A stretch of DNA of 64,000 nt from NCBI GenBank assembly GCA_039621445.1, contig CP154954.1, positions 26,300,954-26,364,953 on the forward strand, read 5' to 3'. The notes beneath the pieces are model-generated. The model worked only from the letters and a program-made list of their open reading frames with translations, searched no databases and was not told the origin of the DNA. The position numbers and the translations under genes are program-made. Position 1 is the stretch's first letter; each line of letters opens with the position of its first letter. Shown here piece by piece: positions 43,718 through 55,440 of this stretch. The DNA comes from Euglena gracilis. Its lineage: Eukaryota > Euglenida > Euglenophyceae > Euglenales.

Positions 43718-46700
43718 GTTCCAAAGCAGCCCTTTCGGGCCATTTGAGCCATTCAAGGCCTTCTGGGTGAGGGCAGTGACTGACCTGACTGACCTCTTTG
43801 TTTTGAAACACAACATGCAGGCAGCCGGCAAGGGGAGCAAAGTTAGGTTTGATGGGGCGTTCAAATGGGCTTAACTGCCAGTCTGCGGGCATTCTCTTTA
43901 TCTCGAGGATTCTGAATGAATGTAGTTGCCCACGAGGTATTTTTTTTTCTGGGACAAAACAAATTGATTTTCAGAAGCAATGAAAATTGAAAAGAAATTG
44001 CCGCGAAAGCGAACAAAGGTGAAAGCACTCCGGCCTAAAAAAAACAAATGGAACAAACCCAAGAAAGCTGTTAAAACTGGGCATGTCGCTGTGATCATCG
44101 ACATGGTCAAACTGGATGTTGACGACGACATTCATTCACAGGGAGTGCATCCCACGATCCCTCCACGACCCCCCATCCCTCCCAGGGTTGTATGGGAAGC
44201 TCCGCAGACATGAGGTAGGTGGTAGCCCCCCCCCTGTTTTGGAAGGGGGTCCCACCACCCCTCCTCCTCTGCGGCGGCAAAAAAAATCTTCCGGCGCTTC
44301 GCTTCGGGTGTGTATTTTAGGGCCCTCTTGAGACTCAATATGAAATTTCGCACTCAACGGCAAGAAGTTCCGGCTACCGAAAACTGGAGGTCGGAGGGGT
44401 CCTCCACCCCCCCCCCCTCCTCCGAGATTCCCATACAAGCCTGCCCCCCCCCGATCCACACATGATTTTCCTGGATCCCAGTAGGCACTAAAATGGCAGC
44501 TAATGAGGAAGTTGCCCCAAATTAGAAATCACAACACCGCTTGCCCATGAACCACAGCTTTCACGTCAGGAACTAAACCATAAGGTAATTTACTTCCACA
44601 GGCGGTCAAACAGTCCCCAAAGTTAATCTGTGCCCAGCTAGTGAGCCCGACCACCACAAGGGGTGACCACCTGTTGACACAACGCCTCATTTCAGCGCGA
44701 ACAACCGGAAAGTTTTTTTGCCTTTTTGGGTTTTAATTTTCTGCGAGTCGACAAACCAAATCGAAATCCATTGCGGACCGAGTTGTGCCAAATTTGCGCC
44801 GAGCCTTGGCTTTTTTTTGTCAAAAGGGTGGCCGAATGTCGTCGAAAATGGGGACCTCACTTCCCGCCTACGTTTTGAACCATTTTTGGTTCGCCCGATC
44901 CCAGCTCTAACCCTTAATTTTAGGCGGCATGCCAGGGTACTGCGGCCATCGGATTCTTTGGGTACTGACAGGGACAAAGGACCCAGGCATTTGGGGAGGA
45001 TACCGTGGTGTTGATTTGCACAATTGGAATTTTGCTTGAAAACGCTGTGCTTATTTTTCCTTGTTTTATTTTCTTCTGAATTTCTTAATTATGTTTGGAT
45101 CCACGGGGACAAATAAAAGAAGCGCCCGGCACCGCCTTTTTAAAGTATTTTTGGATTACAAGGACTGACCCAATCCTGTGGCAAAGTTATCGAAAATGGG
45201 GGGAGAACGAAAATGGGCGGAAATGGGCTTCTTACATATATTCCCAGGGAGCTTGGGGGGGGGGCAGGGTTTCCCCCAAAAATCGGGCCTCCCGGCGCTT
45301 CGCACCAGAACCCATACCCAAGTGTGGGACCCGGGGGGTTTTGCCACAGACATACCCCTCCCTTCCGCCTCCCCCCAGAGGGTCTTCCAGGTTAAAAAAA
45401 AATAAGAAGCCTGTCCGGAAAATGCAGCAAATTTGCGGATACCTCCGCCTCAGGGAGGGGGTGGCTTGGCGGGGAATCGACCCCTCCCTTCCCCCACCGC
45501 AGCATTTCGCAAAGAGAAAAGCCTTCGGCAGGCGCCGAAGGCACCGAAGGAAAATCTTGAACTAAAATGTGTTCAGAAAAACGGGAGGGCCTGGTGAGGG
45601 GGGTCAGCCCCATACCATTGCTTAACACCTGTCCCCCCCCAGGGGGGGTGACTGACTGGTTTTTTTCAGAGTGAGTGACTGGTTTTCTGGCCAAGAGCCC
45701 CCCCCCCCGGGGGCGGGGGCCGAAAATGAAAAAGTGGTTGGCCTGGCGCCAAAGGCACCGGAAATTTTTGGATTTTTTGGGGGAATTTTTTTGGCAATAT
45801 TGCCTTGCCAACATGAGCGCATTCAAGAGTGGCCGATCCCCCCCAAACTGGGGGGTAAAGTGACTGACTGGGTTTTTTGGGAAAAGTGACTGACTGGTTT
45901 TTTCCGAGTGGAAAGTGACCCCCCTCCCCCCCCCCCTGGGTCGCCAAGCAATGGTATGGTCCGCCCCGCCCACCCACCACCCATAAGGTTTCTGTAATTC
46001 CTGTACAGACCTGCCCAAGGTTGTGGTTTTCAGCAACCAACCCAGAAATTGGTCTCGATTTTTTAAGATGGGGTGTTGTGAGGCTTTTTTGGATGGGGGA
46101 AATGAGGGCGTCGAAGTTGCGTTTTTTTTAATGACTTTTTTGCTTTTTGATTGCGGTAATTTTTTGGTGAACACACCAGCTGAATGCCTGATGCCAGATT
46201 GGGGGTGGGGGGAGGGGGGAGGGTGGGGTCATATTTTCGGTCTGAATTTTACGCCTGGCCCTTGTTCCACTGTGTCTCGAAGGCATGTGAAAGAGTGTCT
46301 TTGCACCTCTGAAGCGCTCATTTTAATGTGTTCTGCGGACATTAATACCAATAACCCTTGCTTCCTTGGTTGCGTATCATGTGTTCATTAAGGAAAATTT
46401 GTGTTCAAGTGTGTTCAACAAAAAAAGTTGTGTTCTCCTGTGTTGCCAAAATTTTTTTTATGTTCACATGTGTTCACCAAAATTTTTGTTCGCAAAAAAA
46501 TACTAAACCCCTGACAACTGGGCACCGTTCAGAGGTACGGGGAAGTGAAATGGACCCAGTCCAGCGTCACCTTTTTCTGTATACAAGGTAATGTACTGGA
46601 CAGCATAACATTGTGGGATACAATTGATGTGATGACGCGCAAAGCGGAAAGCCGCTTCGTTTGACTTAATGTCCCTGTGTATACAGATGCACATCACGAC

Positions 46701-47831
46701 GTTTCAAACGTTCTAACGGATTGTATGACCACTAACCCTATTTACTTCGTCTTTGACCTTCTCTGAGAACGATTCGTCCCCAGACTGGCAGCGCAAGGCA
46801 GGGAGCCACTGGGCTGCCGAGTGCCTGCTTCCACTGCTTGCGGCCTCGGCAGCCCACAGTGACCACCGACACCGGCGGTGGCCAACGGCAGTGTCGGGTG
46901 AAGAGGACATGGATAAGTGGACTCTCCTCCTTTTTTTTTGTGTTCTATCTGTGTACGTGTCGTTCAAATCAAATGGTTTACAGTATTTGCATATGGGCAA
47001 CATATGAAAATATTTTGAGTTGGAGGCGGTTTTCCGCTTCATTCGTAATAAATATGTATTTGCATACGATTCTGGCATGCAGTTTTTTGAAAACAGTTGT
47101 CATCGGACAGTGGCGCAATAAACAGTAAGGAATTCAGATGCATTTAAGTTATCTGGTTTTGTGTCACTCCTACATTTTATTATTTTCCTGTTGGCTAGAA
47201 TTGAGCATCTGGGCTTTATGAAGCAGAAAGCTGCTTCGTCCGGTATTATACCTAAAAAGCTTGTATTTTTTGTAGATGATCAAGTTTCGAAATTTTGGGC
47301 TTTTTGTTTGCTTTATTGACCATTTTCGGACGCAGATTAAATTTCCATTGGCAATTTACGCCGCCTAAGAAAAAGGTTTTGACACTCGTGAAATATTTGC
47401 TTATGTGAGCGTTGAGAATAGGTCTCACCTTTTCGATGCATCTTGGTCTTTTGGAATTTGCTGAAAAGTTGCCATCAAACCAAATTTGAGTTTGCTTTTT
47501 TTCCCGCTAACCTGCACTGATTCTTCTCACCAATGACCTTTTCACCCCTAACTTTAACTTTTTACTTTGGAGCATGGGCCAAAGCGCCAATTTTCAGCCT
47601 GCAGCTGTTTCCGGCCTCGGACCCCCCCTCCCCCCCATCCCATCGACGAGTTTTATTAATCATTTTGCAGTTGCCTGAAGGGCGGCTGGGAGGTGATGCA
47701 TTTTTGGCTTTCAGGGGTTCAAAAATGGGCCAAAATGGGTTGGAAAAGGGCCAAACTGCTCAAAACTGGGGTCAAAGGTTCAATTTTTTTTTGTTCTTTT
47801 TTGTGTTCACCTTCTTTGTGAACACACTAAG
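43718..47831. other. Long intron or gap with inverted-repeat elements
   Basis: No firmly phased exon was found. A Lys/Arg-rich open stretch at 43980-44150 (MKIEKKLPRKRTK...) has an upstream TTTTCAG but does not match phase. A 45-bp segment at 46851-46895 has AG/GT borders but no phase support. GCGG-N4-CCGC palindromes occur at 46644 and 47036. 45110-45413 is a zeta-like element. Confidence 0.4.
45610..45959. mobile_element. Theta inverted-repeat element
   Basis: Ends are a perfect 14-bp inverted repeat, CCATACCATTGCTT and its complement. Just inside, GTGACTGACTGGTTTT words appear twice on each side (45648, 45672, 45858, 45885) in direct orientation. The centre holds the GCGCC-AAA-GGCAC hairpin. 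No target duplication was recognised. Confidence 0.55.
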
Positions 47832-48040
47832 GGCTGGCATCCTCCAACGCGATGCTGCCACGCAGGTCGCCCTCAACCCCAAGACGGCGGGGCTCATGAC
47901 GGTGGCCACGCTGAACATCACGCTGAGCTCCCCGCTGGTGAGCGGCGAGCTGCTGGAGGTGACGTTCCCACCGTCGATGACGCTGTTGGGCCCCCCCGAC
48001 CTGTCAGTCGCCCTCGGCAACGTCACGAACTACAGCAGCC
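47832..48040 (+). CDS. Exon candidate, beta-sandwich-like segment
   Basis: Acceptor CACACTAAG and donor AGCC-GTATGC. It encodes AGILQRDAATQVALNPKTAG, then MTVATLNITLSSPLVSGEL with LEVTFPPSMTLLG and a final NVTNYSS carrying N-glycosylation sites. The pattern N-TAG---V--L---PL--G--L-V-FPP is a look often seen in repeated domains of large protist surface proteins (resemblance only). It leaves one base over, matching the next exon. Confidence 0.6.
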
Positions 48041-48154
48041 GTATGCTTCTCCCCCAACCCTCCCGCCTCATAGGGGGTCTCCCCCCACTCGGGTTGGCCA
48101 CTTTGGGGGGGGGGGGGGTGAAGGTGTATCCCTTATGGTGACGAAGAAAAATGG

Positions 48155-48258
48155 GATATGATATGATATGATATGATATGATATGATATGGTATGATATG
48201 ATATGATATGATATGATATGACATGATATGATATGATATGATATGGAATGATATGATG
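48155..48258. repeat. (ATATG)n pentanucleotide repeat
   Basis: About twenty ATATG units with few variants, just after exon 47832-48040. A second tract of the same unit lies at 58055-58170. Confidence 0.95.
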
Positions 48259-48706
48259 AGGATAACATGGGACATGAAATATAGAAAAAGAAGCACAAAA
48301 AATTCAACTTGGAGATTCCCCTGAAAAAAGGTCAATTTTTGGGGGGACTTTGAATTAGTAGCGTCCGCCGCAGGTGTCCCTGTGTGATGTCATGGCCTGA
48401 GCACGACTGGGCCTTCATTTCGCTCTTGAGAAATGTCCATTGTGGAAATTATCGCCGCCCGTTGAAAATCCATTGTTTTTTTAAAAAAAAATTCACTTTA
48501 TCTTAATTTATATTGTCGCATCCCATATTTCTTTAGGGTTAGGGAATGTATTTTGTATTGTATTTGGACTCAAAATGTTTCTGAAAAGAAGTTCGAGATG
48601 TTTGGGGAGCTCAGGCAAATTCTTTTCCAGCCTAGTAATTTGCCTCTCGGGGTAGGTTCCGAAGGTGTCCAACCCACTTGAACCGACCAACAAAAGTCAA
48701 AAGGCA

Positions 48707-48974
48707 GCTCCCAACTATTGCCCCCCCCCCAGGGGGCATATAGTTGGGAGGGGGGGGTCAAAAAATTTTTTGCGTTATTGATGGAATAGGGTTTGGGTTA
48801 CGACTTAGGGTTAGGGTTAGGCCGAACTTATAGACGGCTGTTAGGTGTACAAGTTAGGCCTGAAGTAAGGCCGAATTCGTAACCCTAACCCTGCTCCATC
48901 ATCAACGCAAAAAAAATTTAACCCCCCCCTCCCAACTATTTTGCCGCCCCCTAGGGGGGCATATAGTTGGGAGC
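48707..48974. mobile_element. Foldback element with telomere-like core
   Basis: Each arm is itself a hairpin, CTCCCAACTAT ... C/G run ... ATAGTTGGGAG, and the two arms are inverted copies of each other (48707-48790 and 48890-48974). The central 100 bp carries TTAGGGTTAGGGTTAGG on one side and CCCTAACCCT on the other. No coding capacity. Confidence 0.7.
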
Positions 48975-49258
48975 CAGTCAAAAATGGGATTCTCAAAATG
49001 TGGTTAAAGTTGGTTTTCTGTCATTGAAAGCTGACCTCCAGGCTTTCCAACTTCTTTTATAATCATCAGCCACGTTTGTCGCAAGAATGGTTGATTGCAC
49101 TCATTTCCCTTGGGGAAAAAATGGGTTGGTTCCTGATATCAAATCTGTGGATGCATAAGGAGCAATGTCCATCAATGCACAAGTGACAATGCAACTGGTG
49201 ACAATGTCCGATCGCGCAAGACGGAAAGTTTGATTTTTTGGGGAAAAGCCGGCCCCAG

Positions 49259-49291
49259 TGTCCATCACCGTTACCGCCTCTCCACTCCACG
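49259..49291 (+). CDS. 33-bp micro-exon candidate
   Basis: Bounded by GGCCCCAG and GTCCACC. It encodes SITVTASPLH-like sequence. Phase 1 in and phase 1 out, so it can be included or skipped between 48040 and 50210 without changing the frame. It shares the [A/S]-I-x-[V/T]-T-x-x-P pattern with 56716-56816 and 57068-57232. Confidence 0.35.
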
Positions 49292-50209
49292 GTCCACCAG
49301 GGCCCCCTTTTGCTTGTAAAGTGGGGGTCGTGGAGAATATGACACAGATGCCTGGGCTCACCATCATGGGAAGCTTGTCGGTATCGAGGTATTTGGTGGG
49401 GGGGAGCCGAGCACCCCCTCCCCCCCCCCTAGATGTTAAAGAAGGGTGTCTGGACCCCCACCCCTCCTCTTCGCAGCTGTGCACCGGAAAATAAGCAAAA
49501 ACAATTTTATACTCACTTTGAGCATTTTGCCCTTTTTTTTTGATGTTTTGGTGTTTTCCACAAAGAAGATCTTCAAAAATTTTCTATTTCATTAAGCTTT
49601 TTTTGGATTTGTTTTCAAAAGAAAAATCAGGAATTTCCCAAAACTTTGGGCCTGGTATCCCTCTTTGCCCATCCGCAAACCCGAAAGTTTCCGGGCTCAT
49701 GCCAGTTCCGAGGTTGGGGAGGGCAACCCCCCCCCTCCATGTCAGGAGGGGGGTCCCACCTTCCCCCCTCCCTCAAGGCTTTCATTCCTGACCATCCTTG
49801 TGGAAAAGCAGTGGATGGGAAAGGTTTGACGGCGTCCCAGAGCTGGAGCGGGGTGTCAGGAGCACCGCATGCCAGTGGTTGACGCTCATTTCATGGCTGG
49901 CAACGACCACAGCGGGGGCGGGGGGTGTGACAGTTGATCAAATGATCAAATGTTCTGTTCGCCTCGGGACGCTTGCCGGGGGCGAGGATGCCCCTCCAAA
50001 GCGTTGCATTCAGGCCATGTTTCGGCGGTGTTTCTGGTCGAGCCTTTGGGAAGCAGCTGACGTTGGTGTTCTTCATTGGTTGCAGCAGCGTTGGCGGTGG
50101 TTGTTGATTTAAGTTTGTTTCACTTTTCTTTTGTTTTGGGCCGTGCACGTTCCGCCCCCGTTATTTTTTTTGTGCCATCCCCCGCCCCCCTTCCCCCCCC
50201 CCCCCGCAG
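49292..50209. other. Intron sequence
   Basis: No exon supported. It holds C/G-run motifs around 49410-49450 and 49725-49765, and ends in a long pyrimidine tract before CAG at 50207-50209. Confidence 0.5.
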
Positions 50210-50315
50210 CCTGCGCCGCCCGCCTCGGCACGGCGGGCGTCAGCCTCGTCATCGAAACCGCCACCTGCGACTTCTTTTCCGTGTTCCCTGCGGCGCAGCG
50301 GCTGCGACCCGCTGT
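50210..50315 (+). CDS. Exon candidate, 35 codons, two Cys
   Basis: A strong polypyrimidine tract and CGCAG precede it. The two first bases complete the codon from 48040. It encodes CAARLGTAGVSLVIETATCD, then FFSVFPAAQRLRPA. The donor at 50316 (GTGGGT) leaves two bases, matching 50778. Confidence 0.6.
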
Positions 50316-50777
50316 GTGGGTCCTGCAGGGGCTTGTCATGCCAGCCTGTATGCCTGGCCTGCTTGTCTCCCTCCCTCCGCCTGCCCCCCCCCCCCGCCCG
50401 CCCACCCCTCGCCGTTTGGGCTGAAGGGCCACCCTCAGCCTGCCATGGAGTGCGCTGCGAAAGGGTTGGGCCCAATCGTCCGTCGACGCGAGAGGTGCTG
50501 TTGGGTGACGAAGTGGAGGCACTCCAAGGGGTAACGCAGCACGCAGAGCGTGTCTTTTAGTTGGCACTTGGGAGTTGCCGGCCCTGCTGTTCTTGGGGTC
50601 TGCAATTGCGTTTTCAGTTCCACAAATGGGTTGGAGAGCCCATCCCAAGATCTCCATCAGATCATCCATCAGATACGCAGTTTCTTACGGATTCAAAAAG
50701 CCATTTCAATTTGTGTCATTTTTTTTTCACCGTCTTTTGTGCATCTTTGCGCGGGTTTTCTGATGCTCCCTGCGCAG

Positions 50778-50866
50778 TGATAAAACGAACGCTCCCCGCA
50801 CAGCAACAAAGTGTGGTGGAATTTCTCTGCGAATTACCCGGGGTGCCGTGGAAGCAGTGCCTGCTG
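50778..50866 (+). CDS. Exon candidate, 29 codons
   Basis: Acceptor CCTGCGCAG and donor before GTACCT. In the phase demanded by the upstream exon it reads DKTNAPRTATKCGGISLRIT, then RGAVEAVPAG, an open strand-like segment. The other two frames give less convincing protein. It leaves one base, completed by the two first bases of 52046. Confidence 0.5.
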
Positions 50867-52045
50867 GTACCTGGTTCATCTCTCCCTTATAAAAGTCCCA
50901 AGATAGGGTTTGTTGTGTTACCTCAAGCTGGAAAGAACCATCAAATTACTTTCCAGACCTCAGAGGAGGCGACATTTCTGTCCTCCGTGGTAGACACACC
51001 CCTTCGAAATGGGGGCAGGCACATTTTGGCCATTTCGTCCTTTTGGTCCAGAATAGGGCTGTTCAGGAAAGGGTGGTGGTGGGGGGAGGGGCGACCACCA
51101 GACCCTCCTACACTTCAGGGGCGACACTCCTTGGGTCAGAATTCGCCCATTCATCGGGATCGGGCAGGGCGTTGTGGGAAGGCCTGGTGGGGAGGGGGGC
51201 AGGCCTGCCCACCACCACAGCGCCATGCGAAGCAGAGCTGCCATAGCCATGGCATGGGGTATGAGACGTCGTTGACGAGGAGCGCTCTGGATGTAGTTTG
51301 GGGGTATTGGGGGGTGCAGCAGGTTCAGCGAATGAAGCCAAAATGTCCAGATGCATTTTACCCAGAACAGAGAATACACCCAGAACAGAGATTTTTTTCC
51401 AGCTCACCAGGGGGGGGGTCGGGCTGAGTGGGTACCCCCCGAGAGACGGGGGTTTCCTCTATTTTCAGCGCAAAGAGCCCCTTGAACTGGGTCCCCCCGA
51501 GCCCCCCTCTCGGGCCCCCCAAGGGTGTGCGTGGGTCGGTCCGGACCCCCTCCCCCTGGTCCTAATAAAACGTCTGGCCAAAAATGCCCCGTTTGCGTCG
51601 CGATTCCTTTAAGTGGGTGCCTCGATGGACAGCCAGGGAGGTCCATATGGACATCTTTTCTTTCAAAGCACCGCCCTTGGCCCTAAGGGCCGGCCTTCGC
51701 CTGGGCTGGGGCTCAAAGGGTGGGAGAATGTGAAGAAAAAAAAACACATTTTTTGACGGTTTGACGAAATGGCGATGGTCCCAGGTTGCCAGAAATATTT
51801 TTTCCAGGTGTCCACCTTTTTTGGCCAAAATATGGTGATATGGCGCTTTTTTTGACATTTCCTTTTCCGGATTTATGGTGTGGTGGTGTAGTGGTGGTGG
51901 GACGGGATTTTTTCCCGCTCAGGAGGACGGGATTTTTTTCCGCTCAGGAGGACGGGATTTTTTTCCGCTCAGGACCGCCACTGTCCAGACATTCCTGCAA
52001 CCGCACCGGGCGCATATGCACCGCTGCCCCCCCCCCTGCCCGCAG
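50867..52045. other. Intron with zeta-like repeat and TTTTTCCGCTCAGGA repeats
   Basis: 51405-51570 is a C/G-run element of zeta type with the worn hairpin word CAGCGCAAAGAGCC. At 51901-51973 a unit GGACGGGATTTTTTTCCGCTCA occurs three times in tandem. No phased exon found. Confidence 0.5.
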
Positions 52046-52170
52046 CGTGCAGCAACTTCGGTATCGGGTTCATAGCGCCGTACACGGTGAAGCGCTACCA
52101 GTCGGACAACACCACGTTGTTGGACTTCATTGTGGCGGACCCCCTCATGGATGGATGCCTCGCCCAGACG
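52046..52170 (+). CDS. Exon candidate, 41 codons, two Cys
   Basis: Acceptor CTGCCCGCAG and donor ACG-GTGCAC. It encodes CSNFGIGFIAPYTVKRYQSD, then NTTLLDFIVADPLMDGCLAQT with an N-glycosylation site. It begins with a Cys at the same place as exon 50210. It ends in phase 0 as required by 53448. Confidence 0.6.
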
Positions 52171-53447
52171 GTGCACCCCCCCCCAGAGTGCTGACCTGTC
52201 CAATGAGTGCCCTGGAAAGCGGCGGTCCCCACATCTCCGGAGGACCCCACAATTGAGGGGATGCGGAGTGCCCAGTCAATGACTGCAGCTCACACGCCAA
52301 TACCAAAAGAAAAATGCAGCAGCAGGTTGCCCATGGCTTCGTATCCCGTTGAAGCTGCAGTGTCAATGACGATGTCACCCTCAGGAAATTTCTTGATTTG
52401 GGAGGGGAGCTGAATTTGAGCTGAATTTGGTTGGGAAAGGACTTTCCAGGGCAACCTTCTACACCCGGGAACCTTTTCCAAGTATTGTCTGTTGATTAAA
52501 TTGAAATCTTTGGGAATCGATATGTCTGGATGATGTTTTCATCAGGAAATGAACGCAAATGTTGGGCATTTGGGGGCTGGCCTCTGGACACATACTCGTC
52601 AACCTGGTTTCATACATTTGTAATTGGCTGAAGGCACTCCAACCTGATTTCTGCCAAACAAAGAAAGCAATTGGGGAGGGCGAATGGGGGGGGGGGTCGG
52701 ACAGGGAGTCAACTGCATGAAGCCAAGACTGCAGGTCCAGCCTGGAGGAACATTTCTGGGGAGATAGGTATGAGCTTGGGCTGCCTGCTTGCTCCATTGC
52801 ATGCCGTTGTTCTTCACCAGTGGGTAATGACTAAACCCCTGAATGGGGAGGACATTTGGGGTTTACAAACACCCTCTCTTGGGGCAAGATTTCATATGTA
52901 TGCTGCAAAATACTGTTCATCAACCAGGCATACTTTTTAAGTCATTTTTGTAATTAAAAACTTCAAGGCATTTTAAGGTACCTTTTATGGTTTTTTAAGG
53001 CATTTTGAGGCATTTTTAAGGTGCTATTTCCCACAGTGTTCCCACAGTCCAGGCGTTGAACGAACTTCTTTTTGATTTTGCATGTGGTTAAAAAAGCCCA
53101 TTTTTTGAGTCTTGGTTGGATAGGCAATGTTACAGGGATGCCAAAATCATATTCTTCGTGGAGTTGGTTTATTTTTGCCGAGATGTGATTTGTTGTTGTT
53201 GTTTTTTTTGCTCGGTCGGAGAGAATTCTGCCAGTCCGAATTTTTATGGCATTTTAAAGCATTTGGCCACAAATTTTGAGGCGCATTTTTCAGGCACTTT
53301 AAGGTGTTCTGAGGCACCTTAAAACCAATGCCTGGCAGCGACGGTGACGGCCATGGCTGACCCCGTGACGGTGCGGGCCAGTGCGGTCATTCTCGGCCCC
53401 ACCACGCATGGCACCACTCGACCCTCCCCCCCCCCCCTGCCCCGCAG
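52171..53447. other. Intron sequence
   Basis: No phased exon. 52950-53330 repeats the word AAGGCATTTT-AAGG-like about eight times, a loose short-period repeat. 53339-53390 resembles a strand-rich peptide but its in-phase reading has a stop. Confidence 0.45.
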
Positions 53448-53586
53448 ATCACGCCGGTCACGCTGCCGCCGGAGCTGCAGGGCGGGTCGTGGTTCTCCTT
53501 CACGCCGGCCACCGGCATCGCCTCCGCCGACCTCACGCTGCTGTTCTCCGGCTTCTTGTTCAGTGCCATCAGCCAGACTGCCGGAG
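53448..53586 (+). CDS. Exon candidate, 46 codons
   Basis: Acceptor TGCCCCGCAG after a long C-tract and donor before GTGTCC. It encodes ITPVTLPPELQGGSWFSFTP, then ATGIASADLTLLFSGFLFSA. It leaves one base which, with the two first bases of the next exon, makes a Gly codon. Alternating aliphatic and polar residues again suggest a beta-rich module. Confidence 0.6.
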
Positions 53587-53937
53587 GTGTCCTCTGGTGG
53601 CAAACCCCCCAATTTGTTGCGACAAAGCAGAGCGGCACGGGAAACCATGGTCTAAAAATGTGCGGCATATAGCGCACCGATGAGGACAGACCTGAAATGC
53701 AGTCATGCACCTGGTGAGCCATCTTGTATCGCATGCCTTGTGGTCAGTATGTGTCATATACCTTGTGGTCGGTCATCCGTGGGCCTCGTTGTGTAAAATG
53801 TCTGCCATCTGTGGCTTCCAATAAAGGAGGCATGCTTTGAGTTGTCACGAGCTTGATTGACTGCCAATTGGATCGTATCATGCTTCCCACACCATCCAGC
53901 CCCTTCTATTAGAGGACATATGCAAGCATGCTCGCGC

Positions 53938-53967
53938 ACTCGCACGCGTGCGCACGCACGCGCGCGC

Positions 53968-54001
<34 letters not shown>

Positions 54002-54096
54002 GCACGCACGCACACGCACGCACGCACGCACGCTTGCACGCACACACACACACACACACACACACGCACGCACGCACGCACGCACACACGCACACA

Positions 54097-54149
<53 letters not shown>
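53938..54149. repeat. (CGCA)n(CA)n(GA)n compound microsatellite
   Basis: Alternating CGCA, CA and CGCG runs ending in a long GA run. It is intronic in the exon model. Confidence 0.95.
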
Positions 54150-54152
<3 letters not shown>

Positions 54153-54912
54153 GGGGGAGGCTTGCCATAATTGGGTGTTGGTCATTGGAGGACACCAAAT
54201 TTTTTCTGGGTTATCCCTCCAGCTTTCTGCTGTCAGATGCCAACGTTGTCCTCCTGGAAGGATGCTAAGTAATGTCCCTCAGGAATATTATTCAGTTTGA
54301 TGGACTCCACCCGGGGTAGTGTTATTTTGGGGAAATGGGGGGGGGGGCACCTGGGGGGATGTTATTTGGAAAGGTATCATTTGGCGGTGCAACATTGCAA
54401 CATCCACACCACATGCATTCTGGCGCACACCGTACCTTCATATTGAGGAGAGTCATGGGAGGAGTGTGAAGGTCAACAACGAGATTTTTAGAGAACGAAG
54501 TCTGGACAGTGGTGGGCATGCCAAGGTCCCCTGTGTCAAATTCAACCTGATTTGGGCAGGAGTACCCACAAAGGGTTGGCGCACGTCCAATTTACAAACG
54601 CGAGTCTGTTGGTGTGAGACCCAGCTGTTTGCTTCATCCATGCCTGTCTTTAAACGTGGGTTGGTTGCAATGGGTATAAACGGTGTCTGGGTGTGCCAAG
54701 ATGGGTCGCTCCACAAAAACAAAAATAAGAAGAGCAAAGTCATAAGTCGTCCACTCTAGCGCACTCACCTTGTCCGGAACCACCCACATATGCATCACCA
54801 CAAAAACGTCCAGGGGGATGGCCCCACAGCGTCATCCACCTCACACAATGGCACTTGTGGAAGGCAGTGGAGCCCCGGGCCTCATCAGCCCCCCCCTTCC
54901 TGGGACTCTCAG

Positions 54913-55015
54913 GGGTCGTGTACGCCAAGGTGTCCGCCGTCCCGGACAACTCTTGCAACGGCTACGCCTACAGTCCCGCCCGGGACCTCATCGTCAGCCC
55001 CAGCACCAAGTGTGT
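54913..55015 (+). CDS. Exon candidate, 33 codons, two Cys
   Basis: Acceptor GACTCTCAG; the GT repeat at 55012-55017 gives three possible donors, of which the third matches the next exon's phase. It encodes VVYAKVSAVPDNSCNGYAYS, then PARDLIVSPSTKC. It is GC-rich and in phase with 53586. Confidence 0.55.
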
Positions 55016-55179
55016 GTGCGCCGGACCCTCGCGACACCCACCGCGCGCCCGACGACGGCGATGGCGACGGCCCATGGGGTTTTGTTGAGCCGGGGGGTCC
55101 AGCCTCCCAGCCAAGCCAGGTTGTCCCGCCAGCCAGCACCTTTTGTCCAGCCAGCAGTCGGAGATTTTTTTGAAGTTTC

Positions 55180-55440
55180 GTGACCGAGGGGAGGGAGGGA
55201 AGGGAGGGAGGGTGGGTCCCGGCCGAGCCCAACCCCCCAGGGGGGTGGGGGGGGGGGGTCGGGCGGAATGGGTTCCCCGCCAGAGGCGGGTTTTCTTCTA
55301 TTTTCGACGTGAAGCTTTGTATATTTTTTTGATCCCAAAATTGACCCCCTAAAAGTGTCCCGAGCCCCCCCCCCCGCGGCCCCCAGCCCAGGGGGTGGGT
55401 GGGTGGGTGCCCCGGGTTCTAAAAAAACCTCTTCCAGCAG
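55180..55440. mobile_element. Zeta-like C/G-run element (degraded)
   Basis: The layout GGGTCGG...GGGGTT-TTCTATTTTCGACGTGAAG...CCCCGGGTTCTAAAAAAACC parallels 27519-27756 and 51405-51570, but no perfect ends or target duplication remain. Confidence 0.4.

Noticed and set aside
46851-46895. 45-bp exon encoding PTVTTDTGGGQRQCR
   Set aside because: AG/GT borders exist, but no phased link to 43425 or 47832 could be made; left as a note only.
48800-48895. Chromosome end (telomere)
   Set aside because: Only a few TTAGGG-like units in opposite orientations within a foldback element, with unique sequence on both sides.
50561-51427. 288-codon + strand frame as a single gene
   Set aside because: It runs through a splice acceptor and a C/G-run element. 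A short exon (50778-50866) in another frame fits the phases of its neighbours better.
53339-53390. Strand-like peptide ATVTAMADPVTVRAS as an exon
   Set aside because: In the phase required by both neighbouring exons it has a TGA stop.
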